This document shows, piece after piece, positions 1 to 7,236 of a stretch of 12,128 nucleotides of DNA. The DNA is from Gemmatimonadota bacterium. GTDB taxonomy: Bacteria > Gemmatimonadota > Gemmatimonadetes > Gemmatimonadales > Gemmatimonadaceae. The notes under the pieces are model-generated. The model was given only the letters and a program-made list of their open reading frames with translations, made no database searches and was not told where the DNA came from. How positions within the stretch are numbered: the stretch's first letter is position 1; each line of letters opens with the position of its first letter. A program made the position numbers and the translations under genes. The DNA lies in assembly GCA_947475795.1 (NCBI GenBank), contig CANJOX010000060.1, positions 1 to 12,128 on the forward strand, given 5' to 3'.

Positions 1-375
1 GCACCGTCGCCACCGGCGCCGGGATCACGGTCAGCGATGCGCGTCCCGTTTTTCCCTCGCTGGTGGCGGTGATCGTGGTCGCGCCGGCGGCCAGTGCCGT
101 CACGGTGCCCGCGTCGTTCACCGTGGCCACCGTGGGTGTGGACGATGTCCAACTCACGGCACGACCCGTGACCACCGATCCGGCGGCCGAACGCAGATCC
201 GCCGTGGCGGTGGCGGTGCCGCCCACCGTGATCTGGGTGGCCGACAACGCCACCGACACCGTGGCCACGCTCGTACTGGCGGGCGGCGGCGTGGGGCTCG
301 TGGCGCCGTCGCCCCCCCACCCCCGCACGCGCCCAGGAACGCCAATGCACTCACTGCAATCAGAACACGTCGCAT
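1..375 (-). CDS. BIG2-domain lipoprotein, 5' part, apparent frameshift
   Basis: This is the N-terminal part of an exported surface lipoprotein that runs off the left edge. The start ATG (complement of 373-375) has a strong Shine-Dalgarno six bases upstream. It opens a type II signal peptide (MRRVLIAVSALAFLGAC) with a textbook lipobox LGA|C at Cys17, followed by a Gly-rich linker. From about position 310 to 1 a different frame reads, without a stop, as bacterial Ig-like group 2 (BIG2) sequence: repeated T/V/A strands, a central VSWTSSTPTVATV and a VTALAAGATTITAT motif, then IPAPVATV as if a second repeat begins. The signal frame and the BIG2 frame differ by one base, and the switch falls in the G7 run (plus-strand C7, 312-318). 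As written, the signal frame gives only 73 residues and stops at 154. One extra G would join the two. This may be a sequencing error, a pseudogene or a phase-variable tract. BIG2 domains usually serve adhesion or surface structure. Confidence 0.72.
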
Positions 376-381
376 CTCACA

Positions 382-387
382 CCCTCC
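382..387 (-). promoter_or_regulatory. Shine-Dalgarno GGAGGG of the BIG2 lipoprotein
   Basis: The minus strand reads GGAGGG, then six bases, then ATG at 375. This near-perfect anti-SD match fixes the lipoprotein start and rules out the in-frame upstream start at 540. It stands out because most other starts in this window have no recognisable SD. Confidence 0.75.
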
Positions 388-520
388 GAATTGTGGTACG
401 GCACGTATTTCGTCCGTGCGCACAAGCTCGGGGGAGGGTGTGACAGTGACCGATGCTCGGCGCGTGACGGGCAGCTGACGCGGGCGGCATAGGCTCACCA
501 GCGTCGCGCGCCACACCGAT

Positions 521-549
521 TTGACTCTCAACTCGTACAATTGTACAAT
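521..549 (+). promoter_or_regulatory. Sigma70-type promoter of the toxin-antitoxin operon
   Basis: TTGACT (521-526) and TACAAT (544-549) are separated by exactly 17 bp. Each matches the housekeeping -35 (TTGACA) or -10 (TATAAT) consensus at five of six positions, inside otherwise GC-rich DNA. Transcription would normally begin about six to seven bases after the -10 box, at about 555-556, which is the A or T of the toxin ATG at 555. There is no Shine-Dalgarno between the -10 box and the ATG, so the toxin mRNA is probably leaderless. Confidence 0.7.
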
Positions 550-550
550 T
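535..550 (+). promoter_or_regulatory. Probable operator: tandem GTACAATT with overlapping palindromes
   Basis: The octamer GTACAATT occurs twice in tandem (535-542 and 543-550). This creates two overlapping perfect 12-bp palindromes, GTACAATTGTAC (535-546) and AATTGTACAATT (539-550). The element covers the -10 box of the toxin promoter. Type II toxin-antitoxin operons are commonly autorepressed by the antitoxin or the complex binding palindromes over the promoter, so this is the obvious candidate site. Binding itself is inferred. Confidence 0.6.
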
Positions 551-554
551 CATT

Positions 555-953
555 ATGGCCGTCATCATCGACACCTCCGCAATCATCGCCGTGTTGCTCA
601 GTGAGCCAGAACGTGCGATGCTCGTTGAGGTGACCCGCGGAGCGGAGCTCGCCGCGCCCGCATCGGTGCATTGGGAAGTCGGCAACGCCCTGAGTGCGGG
701 TCTCAAGCGGCGGCGGCTGACGCTCGCGGAAGGTCAGCGCGCACTCACCGCGTACGAAGCCATTCCGATTCGGTTCGTCGAGGTGGACCTCGCCCTCTCG
801 TTGGAGCTGGCTGCCGACCACGGCCTGTATGCCTATGATGCGTATCTGCTGACCTGCGCGTTGCAGCAGCGGGCCCCGCTCCTGACGTTGGATGCAGGAC
901 TGACCCGCACGGCCATAACGCTCGGCATCAACCTCGTTCTTCCCGCCAGATGA
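555..953 (+). CDS. PIN-domain (VapC-like) toxin ribonuclease
   Basis: This 132-residue protein has the length and layout of VapC toxins, Mg-dependent PIN-domain ribonucleases that cleave structured RNA such as tRNA or rRNA. The acidic active-site residues are in place: Asp6 in VIIDTSAI, Glu41 in WEVGNAL, Asp95 in YAYDAYLL and Asp113 in LLTLDAG. The C-terminus (ITLGINLVLP) is also typical. The start follows directly from the promoter and has no SD, which suggests leaderless translation. The stop codon overlaps the start of the antitoxin gene (ATGA at 950-953). Toxin-first order is unusual for PIN modules, which normally put the antitoxin first. The PIN fold is firm, the toxin role follows from the partner gene, and the RNA target is unknown. 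Confidence 0.88.
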   Translation: MAVIIDTSAIIAVLLSEPERAMLVEVTRGAELAAPASVHWEVGNALSAGLKRRRLTLAEGQRALTAYEAIPIRFVEVDLALSLELAADHGLYAYDAYLLTCALQQRAPLLTLDAGLTRTAITLGINLVLPAR

Positions 954-1171
954 AAGAGTTCACCTACTCAGAAGCGCGGCAGCAGCTCGCCGCCTTGCTC
1001 GATCGGGCGGGCCGCGATGGCGCGGTCCGCATTCGGCGGCGTGATGGCCAGGTCTTCGTGCTGCGCCCGGAACCGTCGCATGGCTCACCACTCGATGTGC
1101 CCGGCCTGACACTCGGCGTCTCGCGCGACGACATCGTCGATCTGGTTCGCGAGGGGCGACGACCAGCGTAA
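950..1171 (+). CDS. Phd/YefM-like antitoxin
   Basis: This 73-residue protein begins MKEFTYSEARQQLAALLDRA, which matches the prevent-host-death (Phd/YefM) pattern of a short beta strand, the SEAR helix and an LxxLLDRA helix. It continues with VRIRRRDGQVFVLRPE, the usual second strand pair. The basic N-terminal domain would dimerise and bind DNA. The C-terminal tail (about residues 45-73, acidic DDIVDLVRE) would wrap the toxin active site. Its ATG overlaps the toxin stop and has no clear SD of its own, so translation is probably coupled to the toxin. The likely DNA target is the GTACAATT repeat at the operon promoter. The family call rests on the N-terminal pattern only. Confidence 0.78.
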   Translation: MKEFTYSEARQQLAALLDRAGRDGAVRIRRRDGQVFVLRPEPSHGSPLDVPGLTLGVSRDDIVDLVREGRRPA

Positions 1172-1277
1172 GGACCGTCCGTCGCCGAGCGACACAACAA
1201 AACAGGCTGTGCCCGTGCCGTGCTTCGCGCCCGACGCGAACGTCGCGGCAAGCCGTTGCCATCGTCGTTCGGGCCCC

Positions 1278-1634
1278 CTACGGATGCGCCGCACTCACCC
1301 CGTACGCCGCGTGCAAATACGCCGTGATGTCGTCCGCGCCCGTGCAATACCGCTGCCCCGTGTCGGGACTCTCTCGCAGCAACGCCGCGTGGTCTCCAGG
1401 CGCACGCAGCACCACGAGCACCGGGCAGTTCTGATACGCCTCCCCCAGCAGCGCCACGATCGCCGCGCGCGGCCGCGGCAGGTCCACATACGTCACGTCG
1501 AGTTGCGACCGGAGCGTCGGGAAGTAGCTCAGCAGCCCTTCAATGCGCGCGCAGTCGGTGCAGTGGTACGCCCCTGGGCCGAGGGCCGGGTCGGCGAAGT
1601 CGGGGCGCAGGAGAAACAGTTGGTCGTTCGGCAT
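1278..1634 (-). CDS. DUF3088 domain-containing protein
   Basis: This 118-residue cytoplasmic protein matches the DUF3088 pattern as I recognise it. It starts with LFLLRPDFADP, followed by a Cys25-x-x-Cys28 pair in YHCTDCARIEG. Then come SYFPTLRSQLDVTYVDLPRPRA and AIVALLGEAYQNCPVLVV, ending near an HP C-terminus. The CxxC pair, the following helix and the later cis-Pro-like CPVLVV give a thioredoxin-like outline. No activity is established for the family. It lies 18 bp downstream of the BTAD regulator on the same strand, with no hairpin between, so it is probably co-transcribed with it. No good SD precedes the ATG at 1634. It converges with the antitoxin gene across a 106-bp gap that shows only a weak 5-bp stem (CGACG/CGTCG near 1230-1243) and no terminator. 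Confidence 0.8.
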   Translation of the reverse strand: MPNDQLFLLRPDFADPALGPGAYHCTDCARIEGLLSYFPTLRSQLDVTYVDLPRPRAAIVALLGEAYQNCPVLVVLRAPGDHAALLRESPDTGQRYCTGADDITAYLHAAYGVSAAHP

Positions 1635-1652
1635 GCGATGAAAAATAACGCG

Positions 1653-4600
1653 TTACCGCACCACCACTTCGATCCCGAACAGCGCTAACGGTGCCGGGCA
1701 ATACCGCACCCCCACGCCACGCACCCTCCGCGTCGACTCACGACACGGCTTCTCGGCGCGCCGCCCGGTATCAGGATACGCCAGCCATGACGTGATCACA
1801 CCATCGACGTTCGCGCGACGGATCGTGGAGTCGGGCAGGCTGGCGATGTCGTTGCCATCGCCCCACACCGGCGCCTGTAGCATCCAGTTGGTACGCGACA
1901 ACAGGTTGCCGCCTGACGGTTCAGCATCCATCGCAAACAACAGCCAGTAGCGTCCCGCGGTCATCGGTGCCTGCACACCGACGGACATGTCCGCGATGTC
2001 CTGCGTGACCGGCGTCGGCATCGGCCTGAGATCGCGACCGAGTTCCCTGGGCTCGCCCCACGTGGGCGTCATCGACAACCACACCGACGCTGCCGGCCAG
2101 GGGGCGGTGTACTGCACTTGCACGACGCCGGAAATCATCGCACCCGGCTGCACCGAAATGCTGGCGTTCGGTCCGCGTACCCGCTGCGACCCGAACTGTC
2201 CTTCGGCGAGACGCAATCGACTGTCTGTCCGTCGATCGAGATCACGATAGCCACTCCGCGCGAGCTCGAAGTCGATGGGACGATAGCCATCCGACTCGAA
2301 CACCAGCGCCACCACGGAATCGGTCGTGCGCACGCGCAGATTCGCGAAGACGGCCATGCCGTTCTCCACCACGACCGTGTCGCCCGCGAGCATCGTGGTC
2401 CCCCGACTCAAGGCGCGCACACGAACGGTGCGTGCGCCGCGACGGCTGCCGGCAGGCACCGCGACAACGAACGATGGGACGAAGCGACTGGCGTTGGCAC
2501 CGTACTGCGGCGTTGCACTTCGCACGATCGCCGACTGTCGGATCGCCAACGACGGGGTACGCAGCGAGTACCACGCTGCACCGGTGGTGACCACACTCAG
2601 CAGCAGCGCGGCCGCCACCATTACGCGCGCCCCCACGCGCGCGGAGCGATGCCGCCATGGTACAGCGGCCAACAATCGGTCCTGCAGCGGTGCCGGCAAC
2701 CGATCGCCGAGCAAGTCCGACAGAATGTCGCGCGCGTGACGCGGGTCGCCGCTGCGTCGCGCACGAGCGATCACCCGGGCCAACGTGTTGGCCGCGTGTC
2801 CAGCGTCACCGCCGTGCACAAAGTGACGCAGCCCGGCGGTCAGTCGCTCGACGGCATCGGAGTCGATGAGCGCCATCGCCAGAACCACATGCGCCTCGCG
2901 CACCGCATCCGGTGTACTACGCGCCAGCAGATGCTCGGTGATCACATCGTGCGCCAGAGCGTACATCGCGTCCTGCTGCAGCACGAGCCCCTTCTGCTGC
3001 AGGGAGCGCACACTCTCCGTGGTCGCGACGTCGCCGGCGGCAACGGGCGCATGGGCGAGCCACACATCCGTTGGCAGCGGCGTGCCCGCCACCGCGAGTC
3101 GCAGCAGGAGGCGATGCTCGTGTTCGCTGCACGCCGCGATGCGCCGGCTCAACGGGGACGACACGGCGATTTCACTCGCGGCCTTCGGCCAGTCGGCGGC
3201 GCGCCAGCTGCCGTCGTGCAGCAGGATCAACCCCGCCTCCTGCGCGAAGCTCAGTCGTTCCATCACGGCCAGTGGAATGCCGTCGCACGCCTCGGCCAGC
3301 GTGCGCACGAAGTGCTCCGCATCGGCACGGTCGGGCCATACGCCGCTGCTACGAACGGCCTCGACCACCGCATCGGCCGCGAGCGGGAGCAGCGGCAGCA
3401 CCGCAAGCGTGGTATGATCGAGCGACGTGGCACTCGACGGGCGCGTGGTGCCCACCACCAGTAGTGGCAACTCACCGAGTCGTCCGACAGCAATCGACAG
3501 CAGCTGTCGCGACGCGGGATCGGCCCAGTGCAGGTCATCCAGCAACAACGCCAATGGTTCCTGCTCGGCGATCGCCGACAGCAGATCGAGTAACGCCAGC
3601 GCACGGCGACGCACCGACTCGCCCCCTTCGTTGGTGGAGGGCGACACCGCGTAGCGACTGCCGAGTGCGGGATCGAGCGCCACCAGTTCACGGGCACTGT
3701 CGGGGTTGATGCCAGCCGCGCCGGGCAATGCGGCCAGCGCGCGCGCCACCTGTGCCGCGTAGCCGAAGGGCACGTCCTGTTCGCCGGGATTCGCGCGCAC
3801 CGTGAGCGCACGCGATCGACGGCCGGTACAGCGCGAGTGAATGGCCTTGAGCAACCGACTCTTGCCGATACCCGCCACGCCGGTCAGCAGCACCACCTGA
3901 CACTGCCCCTGCTTCGCCAGCGTCCAGGCCTGTACCACCTGCGCGAATACGTCGTAGCGTCCCACCAGATCCAGCGACAGGCCGGTTGGCTCGGACGCCG
4001 GCTCCTTGTCCACGCGCTCACGGGCGCGCGCCACGCTCACGGCGCAGGCCGGCGACAGCTCGATTTCCTGCTGCTGCGCGAGCTGTTCCATGACGTCCGC
4101 TTCGCCCTGCGCCGCCACGCGATCGTTCATGTCGAGCAGCACGTCAATCGCGATCCGACGGGCGTCGGGATGGCTTGGCACCTTCCGGAGCAGCGACTCG
4201 AGCGCCCCCCGGAGCTCCGAGGGCTTCATGCGCAACACGTCGCCCCGCAGATACGGCTCTGCCACCCGCAGCAGCGCCTCTTCCAACCGGCGGCGCTCGC
4301 CGCCGGCCCAGTCGTCGAACTCATCGCCACCGGGAATCGTGACGCCCCCCAGGAACGGCCCTTCGTACCACCCCAGCGCGTCGGGCGCGTCGTTGCGGTA
4401 CACCGCATCGAGAAACAGATCGCGATCACTCGCGAGGTCGGCACCCACGCCGATCACCGCGTCTTCGCGGGTAACGAGGAGATCGCCGAGCAGCTTGCGC
4501 AGCCGCCAGAGCGCCTGCCGGACGTTGTGCCGGGCGCGATCGGGAGGCGCGTCCGACCAGAGCAGCGTGGCCAATGTGTCGCGCCCGTGTTCGCGCTTAC

Positions 4601-4739
4601 GGGCGCAGGCGCAGTAGGCGAGCACCGCCAGCGGTTTGCCGCGCTGCAGGAGGACCTGCCGCGAGCCGTCCGGCTGATGCGCGGACAGCTCGAGGTTCGC
4701 AAACGTGCGGAGAAAGAATGGGGCGATCGAAGCGGTCAT
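1653..4739 (-). CDS. Membrane-anchored BTAD/AAA transcriptional activator with C-terminal extracytoplasmic domain
   Basis: This is a 1028-residue one-component regulator. The ATG at 4739 is preferred; an adjacent in-frame TTG at 4742 would add one residue, and residue numbers here count from that TTG. Residues 10-100 form an OmpR/SARP-like winged helix (LLQRGKPLAVLAYCA, then HNVRQALWRLRKLL). Residues 105-245 are the bacterial transcriptional activator domain (BTAD). Residues 256-500 are a STAND/AAA-type ATPase with Walker A GVAGIGKS (288-295) and Walker B LALLLDDLHW (Asp402, Asp403). Residues 530-690 are helical. A transmembrane helix at about 704-724 follows an Arg-rich stretch (positive-inside), so residues 725-1029 should be extracytoplasmic. 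That domain is beta-rich and has just two cysteines (Cys1000, Cys1015). BTAD regulators usually activate neighbouring operons. The DUF3088 gene lies immediately downstream and an amidohydrolase 107 bp upstream. The ligand and targets are unknown. Confidence 0.85.
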   Translation of the reverse strand: MTASIAPFFLRTFANLELSAHQPDGSRQVLLQRGKPLAVLAYCACARKREHGRDTLATLLWSDAPPDRARHNVRQALWRLRKLLGDLLVTREDAVIGVGADLASDRDLFLDAVYRNDAPDALGWYEGPFLGGVTIPGGDEFDDWAGGERRRLEEALLRVAEPYLRGDVLRMKPSELRGALESLLRKVPSHPDARRIAIDVLLDMNDRVAAQGEADVMEQLAQQQEIELSPACAVSVARARERVDKEPASEPTGLSLDLVGRYDVFAQVVQAWTLAKQGQCQVVLLTGVAGIGKSRLLKAIHSRCTGRRSRALTVRANPGEQDVPFGYAAQVARALAALPGAAGINPDSARELVALDPALGSRYAVSPSTNEGGESVRRRALALLDLLSAIAEQEPLALLLDDLHWADPASRQLLSIAVGRLGELPLLVVGTTRPSSATSLDHTTLAVLPLLPLAADAVVEAVRSSGVWPDRADAEHFVRTLAEACDGIPLAVMERLSFAQEAGLILLHDGSWRAADWPKAASEIAVSSPLSRRIAACSEHEHRLLLRLAVAGTPLPTDVWLAHAPVAAGDVATTESVRSLQQKGLVLQQDAMYALAHDVITEHLLARSTPDAVREAHVVLAMALIDSDAVERLTAGLRHFVHGGDAGHAANTLARVIARARRSGDPRHARDILSDLLGDRLPAPLQDRLLAAVPWRHRSARVGARVMVAAALLLSVVTTGAAWYSLRTPSLAIRQSAIVRSATPQYGANASRFVPSFVVAVPAGSRRGARTVRVRALSRGTTMLAGDTVVVENGMAVFANLRVRTTDSVVALVFESDGYRPIDFELARSGYRDLDRRTDSRLRLAEGQFGSQRVRGPNASISVQPGAMISGVVQVQYTAPWPAASVWLSMTPTWGEPRELGRDLRPMPTPVTQDIADMSVGVQAPMTAGRYWLLFAMDAEPSGGNLLSRTNWMLQAPVWGDGNDIASLPDSTIRRANVDGVITSWLAYPDTGRRAEKPCRESTRRVRGVGVRYCPAPLALFGIEVVVR

Positions 4740-4846
4740 CAATGCTCAAGAATTGAAATCACTGCAAGCACAGTTCGTGATATCGCGTTGCCGTGAGTGT
4801 ACCGCCGCGGCGCCTATTCAGCGTCAAAGCCTTGGTGGGCATTGGG

Positions 4847-6130
4847 TTACGCGTAGGGCTTCCCCACGCGCTTCCCACCGATCCACACCGAATGCTGCTT
4901 CCGCACATTCGCCATGTTCTCCAGCGGATTCGCGTGGAGCACCACGAAGTCCGCCCACTTCCCCGGCTCGAGCGTGCCGAGCTCCGCATCGATGCGCATG
5001 CAGCGCGCGGCGTCGCGGGTGGCAGCAGCGAGTACCGCGCGCGGTGTCATCCCCGCCTCGACCATCATCTCGAGCTCCATCAGTTCGAAGTAGCCCTGAA
5101 AGCGTCCCATCGGTCCGGTGTCGGTGCCCATCGCGATGCGCACGCCGGCGTCGGACAACGCCTTGAGATTCTTCATCGCCACCGGTAACTGCCGCTTGTA
5201 CTGCTGCGCACCCGCATTCGTGCGCATGGCGTCCATGCGCGCCGGCTGCTGCAGCGTGGCCATCCACGCTTTGTTGGCGTGCGCCAGAAACAAGGAATCC
5301 GAGAAGAACGACGGAATGCTTTCGTACACGAACGTGGACACTTCACGCATGAGCGTGGGCGAGTAGCACACGTTCTTCTCGCGGAGCGCCGTCGCGAAGG
5401 CCGCGTTCACCGGCACGTCGCGCACACTGTGCGCCATGAAATCGGCGCCGCTGTTCAGCAAGTCGACCGCATCGGCGAAGTAGTACATGTGGGCCGCCAA
5501 CCGCAGTCCGCGAGCGTGCGCTTCGGTGATCACGGCGCGGTACACCGCGGGCGTCATCTTGGGGCCAAGGCCGAGGTTGTCGTCCACACGGATCTTGGCG
5601 ATGTCGACCTGTTGCGCGGCCACGCCGGCCACCTGGGTGCGCGCCTCGTCGGGCGTGGTGGGCGTCATCACCGGGCCCGCCACGAACACGCGGGCCACGA
5701 GTGGCGAGAGTGGCGTGCCGGCGCGCTGCGCGGCGCGCTGGGCCTCGCGCGCCGCGAACACGTCAGCCGGTTCACCGCCCAGTGAGTTCAGCGTCGTCAC
5801 GCCGTACGCGGCGTAGGTGGCCAGATCCGCCGCACTGTTGGCGTGACCGTGACTGTTGATGATCCCGGGCATGATCACCTTACCCGCCAGTGACACGCGT
5901 GCGGCATTGGCCGGGATGGTCACGCGGGCCGATGGACCGGCCGCAATGACCCGTCCATCGCGCACGACCAGCGTGGCATTGGCAATCGGCGCGCGGTCGG
6001 TGCCGTCGATGAGCGTCGCGCCGGTGAAGGCGGTGGTCGCTCCGGTCGGCGACTGAGCGCCGGTCACCACGACAGGACACAGCGCGAGCACCAACAGGGC
6101 AGCAGCGGATGGTGCGAGACGGCGGAACAT
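4847..6130 (-). CDS. Sec-exported metal-dependent amidohydrolase (imidazolonepropionase-like)
   Basis: This is a 427-residue secreted TIM-barrel hydrolase of the amidohydrolase superfamily (COG1228-like). The chosen ATG at 6130 begins a clean Sec signal peptide, MFRRLAPSAAALLVLALC, cleaved near VTGAQ. The open frame continues 5' as far as 7258, but only as a shadow of the divergent reductase gene; an in-frame ATG at 6160 would merely add ten residues before the signal. After the N-terminal beta domain (FTGATLIDGT, VVRDGRVIAAG) the metal ligands follow in order: His94 and His96 (NSHGHA), Lys179 as the probable carboxylated bridge (DIAKIRVDD), His214 (LAAHMYY), His234 (FMAHSVRD) and Asp337 (GTDTGP). 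The usual LGTLEPGKWADFVVL closes the fold. The family cleaves amide or ring C-N bonds in imidazolones, cyclic imides or dipeptides; the substrate here is unknown. Confidence 0.88.
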   Translation of the reverse strand: MFRRLAPSAAALLVLALCPVVVTGAQSPTGATTAFTGATLIDGTDRAPIANATLVVRDGRVIAAGPSARVTIPANAARVSLAGKVIMPGIINSHGHANSAADLATYAAYGVTTLNSLGGEPADVFAAREAQRAAQRAGTPLSPLVARVFVAGPVMTPTTPDEARTQVAGVAAQQVDIAKIRVDDNLGLGPKMTPAVYRAVITEAHARGLRLAAHMYYFADAVDLLNSGADFMAHSVRDVPVNAAFATALREKNVCYSPTLMREVSTFVYESIPSFFSDSLFLAHANKAWMATLQQPARMDAMRTNAGAQQYKRQLPVAMKNLKALSDAGVRIAMGTDTGPMGRFQGYFELMELEMMVEAGMTPRAVLAAATRDAARCMRIDAELGTLEPGKWADFVVLHANPLENMANVRKQHSVWIGGKRVGKPYA

Positions 6131-6238
6131 GAGACACCCGGTCGGGGAAAGATCAGCCATAGCCAGCACGGCGACACGGAGGCACGTTACTACCCGACAC
6201 GTCGGTTCGCCCTCCCGCCCCACCCGCCCGTCTCGATC
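6131..6238. promoter_or_regulatory. Divergent intergenic region between amidohydrolase and aldo/keto reductase
   Basis: This 108-bp region must hold the 5' signals of both divergent genes. I see no convincing -35/-10 pair and no strong SD on either side. A small inverted repeat, CCGAC-AC-GTCGG (6194-6205), sits near the middle and could be an operator. A palindrome, GATCATGATC (6235-6244), overlaps the reductase start. Both are short enough to be chance, so this is a pointer rather than a claim. Confidence 0.3.
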
Positions 6239-7207
6239 ATGATCACTCGTCGCGATTTCCTTGGAATGTCCGCCGGGCTCGGCGCCACGCTCGGCCTCTC
6301 CCCCCGTCTGCTCGCCGCCCTCAACAGCCTCCCCCAAGGGCAGCTCCTCCGGCGCGCGATCCCCAGCACGGGCGAGATGATTCCGGTCATCGGCCTGGGG
6401 AGCTCCGCCACCTTCGCCACGGTCGCGCGGGCCGAGGACGCCAGCGCCCTCAAGGCCGTGTTTCAGACCATGGTCGAGCGCGGCGCGCGCGTGTTTGACA
6501 CGGCGCCGAGTTACGGCGCCTCCGAGCAGGTGGCCGGCGGCATCGTGAACGAACTGGGCATCGCCGATCAGCTGTTCTGGGCCACCAAGGTGAACGTGGC
6601 CGGTCGCGGCGGTACGGCGGCCGATCCGGCGGCGGCACGGGCGCAGATCGAGAAGTCGCTCGCGATTCTCAAGCGGCCCATGATCGATCTGATCCAGGTG
6701 CACAACATGGGCGACCCGGCCACGCAGCTGCCCATCGTGCGCGAGTTCAAGAAAGCCGGCCGCGTGCGCTACGTGGGGATCACCACCACCTTTCCCAATC
6801 AGTACGCGCAGCTCATCGAGGTCATGCGCAACGAGCCGCTCGACTTCATCGGTGTGGACTACGCCGCCGACAACCGCGACGTGGAAGAGGTGATCCTGCC
6901 GCTCGCCATGGAAAAGAAGATCGCGGTGCTCGCCTACGCGCCGTTCGGTCGCACGAGCCTCTTCCGTCGCGCCGCGGGCAAGGAGCTGCCGGCCTTCGCC
7001 AAGGAGTTCGACGCCACCACGTGGGCGCAGTTCTTCCTCAAGTTCACGCTCACGCACCCGGCCATCACGGCCGTTACGCCGGCCACCAGTCAGGCCAAGA
7101 ACATGCTCGACAACTTGGGCGGCGGAATGGGGCGACTCCCCACCGCCGACCATCGCCGGCAGATCATCGAGTTCGTGGACGCGCTGCCGCAGCTCCCGGG
7201 GCGGTAA
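6239..7207 (+). CDS. Tat-exported aldo/keto reductase
   Basis: This 322-residue NAD(P)H-dependent oxidoreductase of the aldo/keto reductase superfamily carries a twin-arginine signal. MITRRDFLGMSAG has the RRDFLG motif at residues 4-9, followed by an Ala/Leu-rich segment to about residue 27, so it should be exported folded. The catalytic tetrad is complete: Asp87 and Tyr92 (FDTAPSYG), Lys117 (ATKV) and His155 (IQVHNM). Barrel strands continue through VRYVGITT, IGVDYAAD and VLAYAPFGR, and the C-terminal region ends in ITAVTPATSQAKNMLDN, a typical AKR cofactor-site stretch. The start is fixed by the Tat motif, since no SD is seen. It is divergent from the first amidohydrolase and convergent with the acetyltransferase. 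The substrate is unknown, and how a periplasmic AKR would regenerate reduced cofactor is unclear. Confidence 0.9.
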   Translation: MITRRDFLGMSAGLGATLGLSPRLLAALNSLPQGQLLRRAIPSTGEMIPVIGLGSSATFATVARAEDASALKAVFQTMVERGARVFDTAPSYGASEQVAGGIVNELGIADQLFWATKVNVAGRGGTAADPAAARAQIEKSLAILKRPMIDLIQVHNMGDPATQLPIVREFKKAGRVRYVGITTTFPNQYAQLIEVMRNEPLDFIGVDYAADNRDVEEVILPLAMEKKIAVLAYAPFGRTSLFRRAAGKELPAFAKEFDATTWAQFFLKFTLTHPAITAVTPATSQAKNMLDNLGGGMGRLPTADHRRQIIEFVDALPQLPGR

Positions 7208-7236
7208 CGAAGAAGGGGGCAACGCCGCGCGGTACA

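Noticed and set aside
63..443. 126-residue plus-strand open frame at the left edge
   Set aside because: It is antisense to the BIG2 lipoprotein. The V/A/T-rich appearance comes from the complementary codons of the Ig-like repeat.
1226..1245. Hairpin CGACG-CGAA-CGTCG as terminator between the antitoxin and DUF3088 genes
   Set aside because: The stem is only 5 bp with no T-run on either strand, which is too weak to call in GC-rich DNA.
2118..3464. 448-residue plus-strand open frame
   Set aside because: It lies antisense inside the BTAD regulator. Its translation is rich in H, R, Q and T with no fold-like pattern, as expected for a GC-rich shadow frame.
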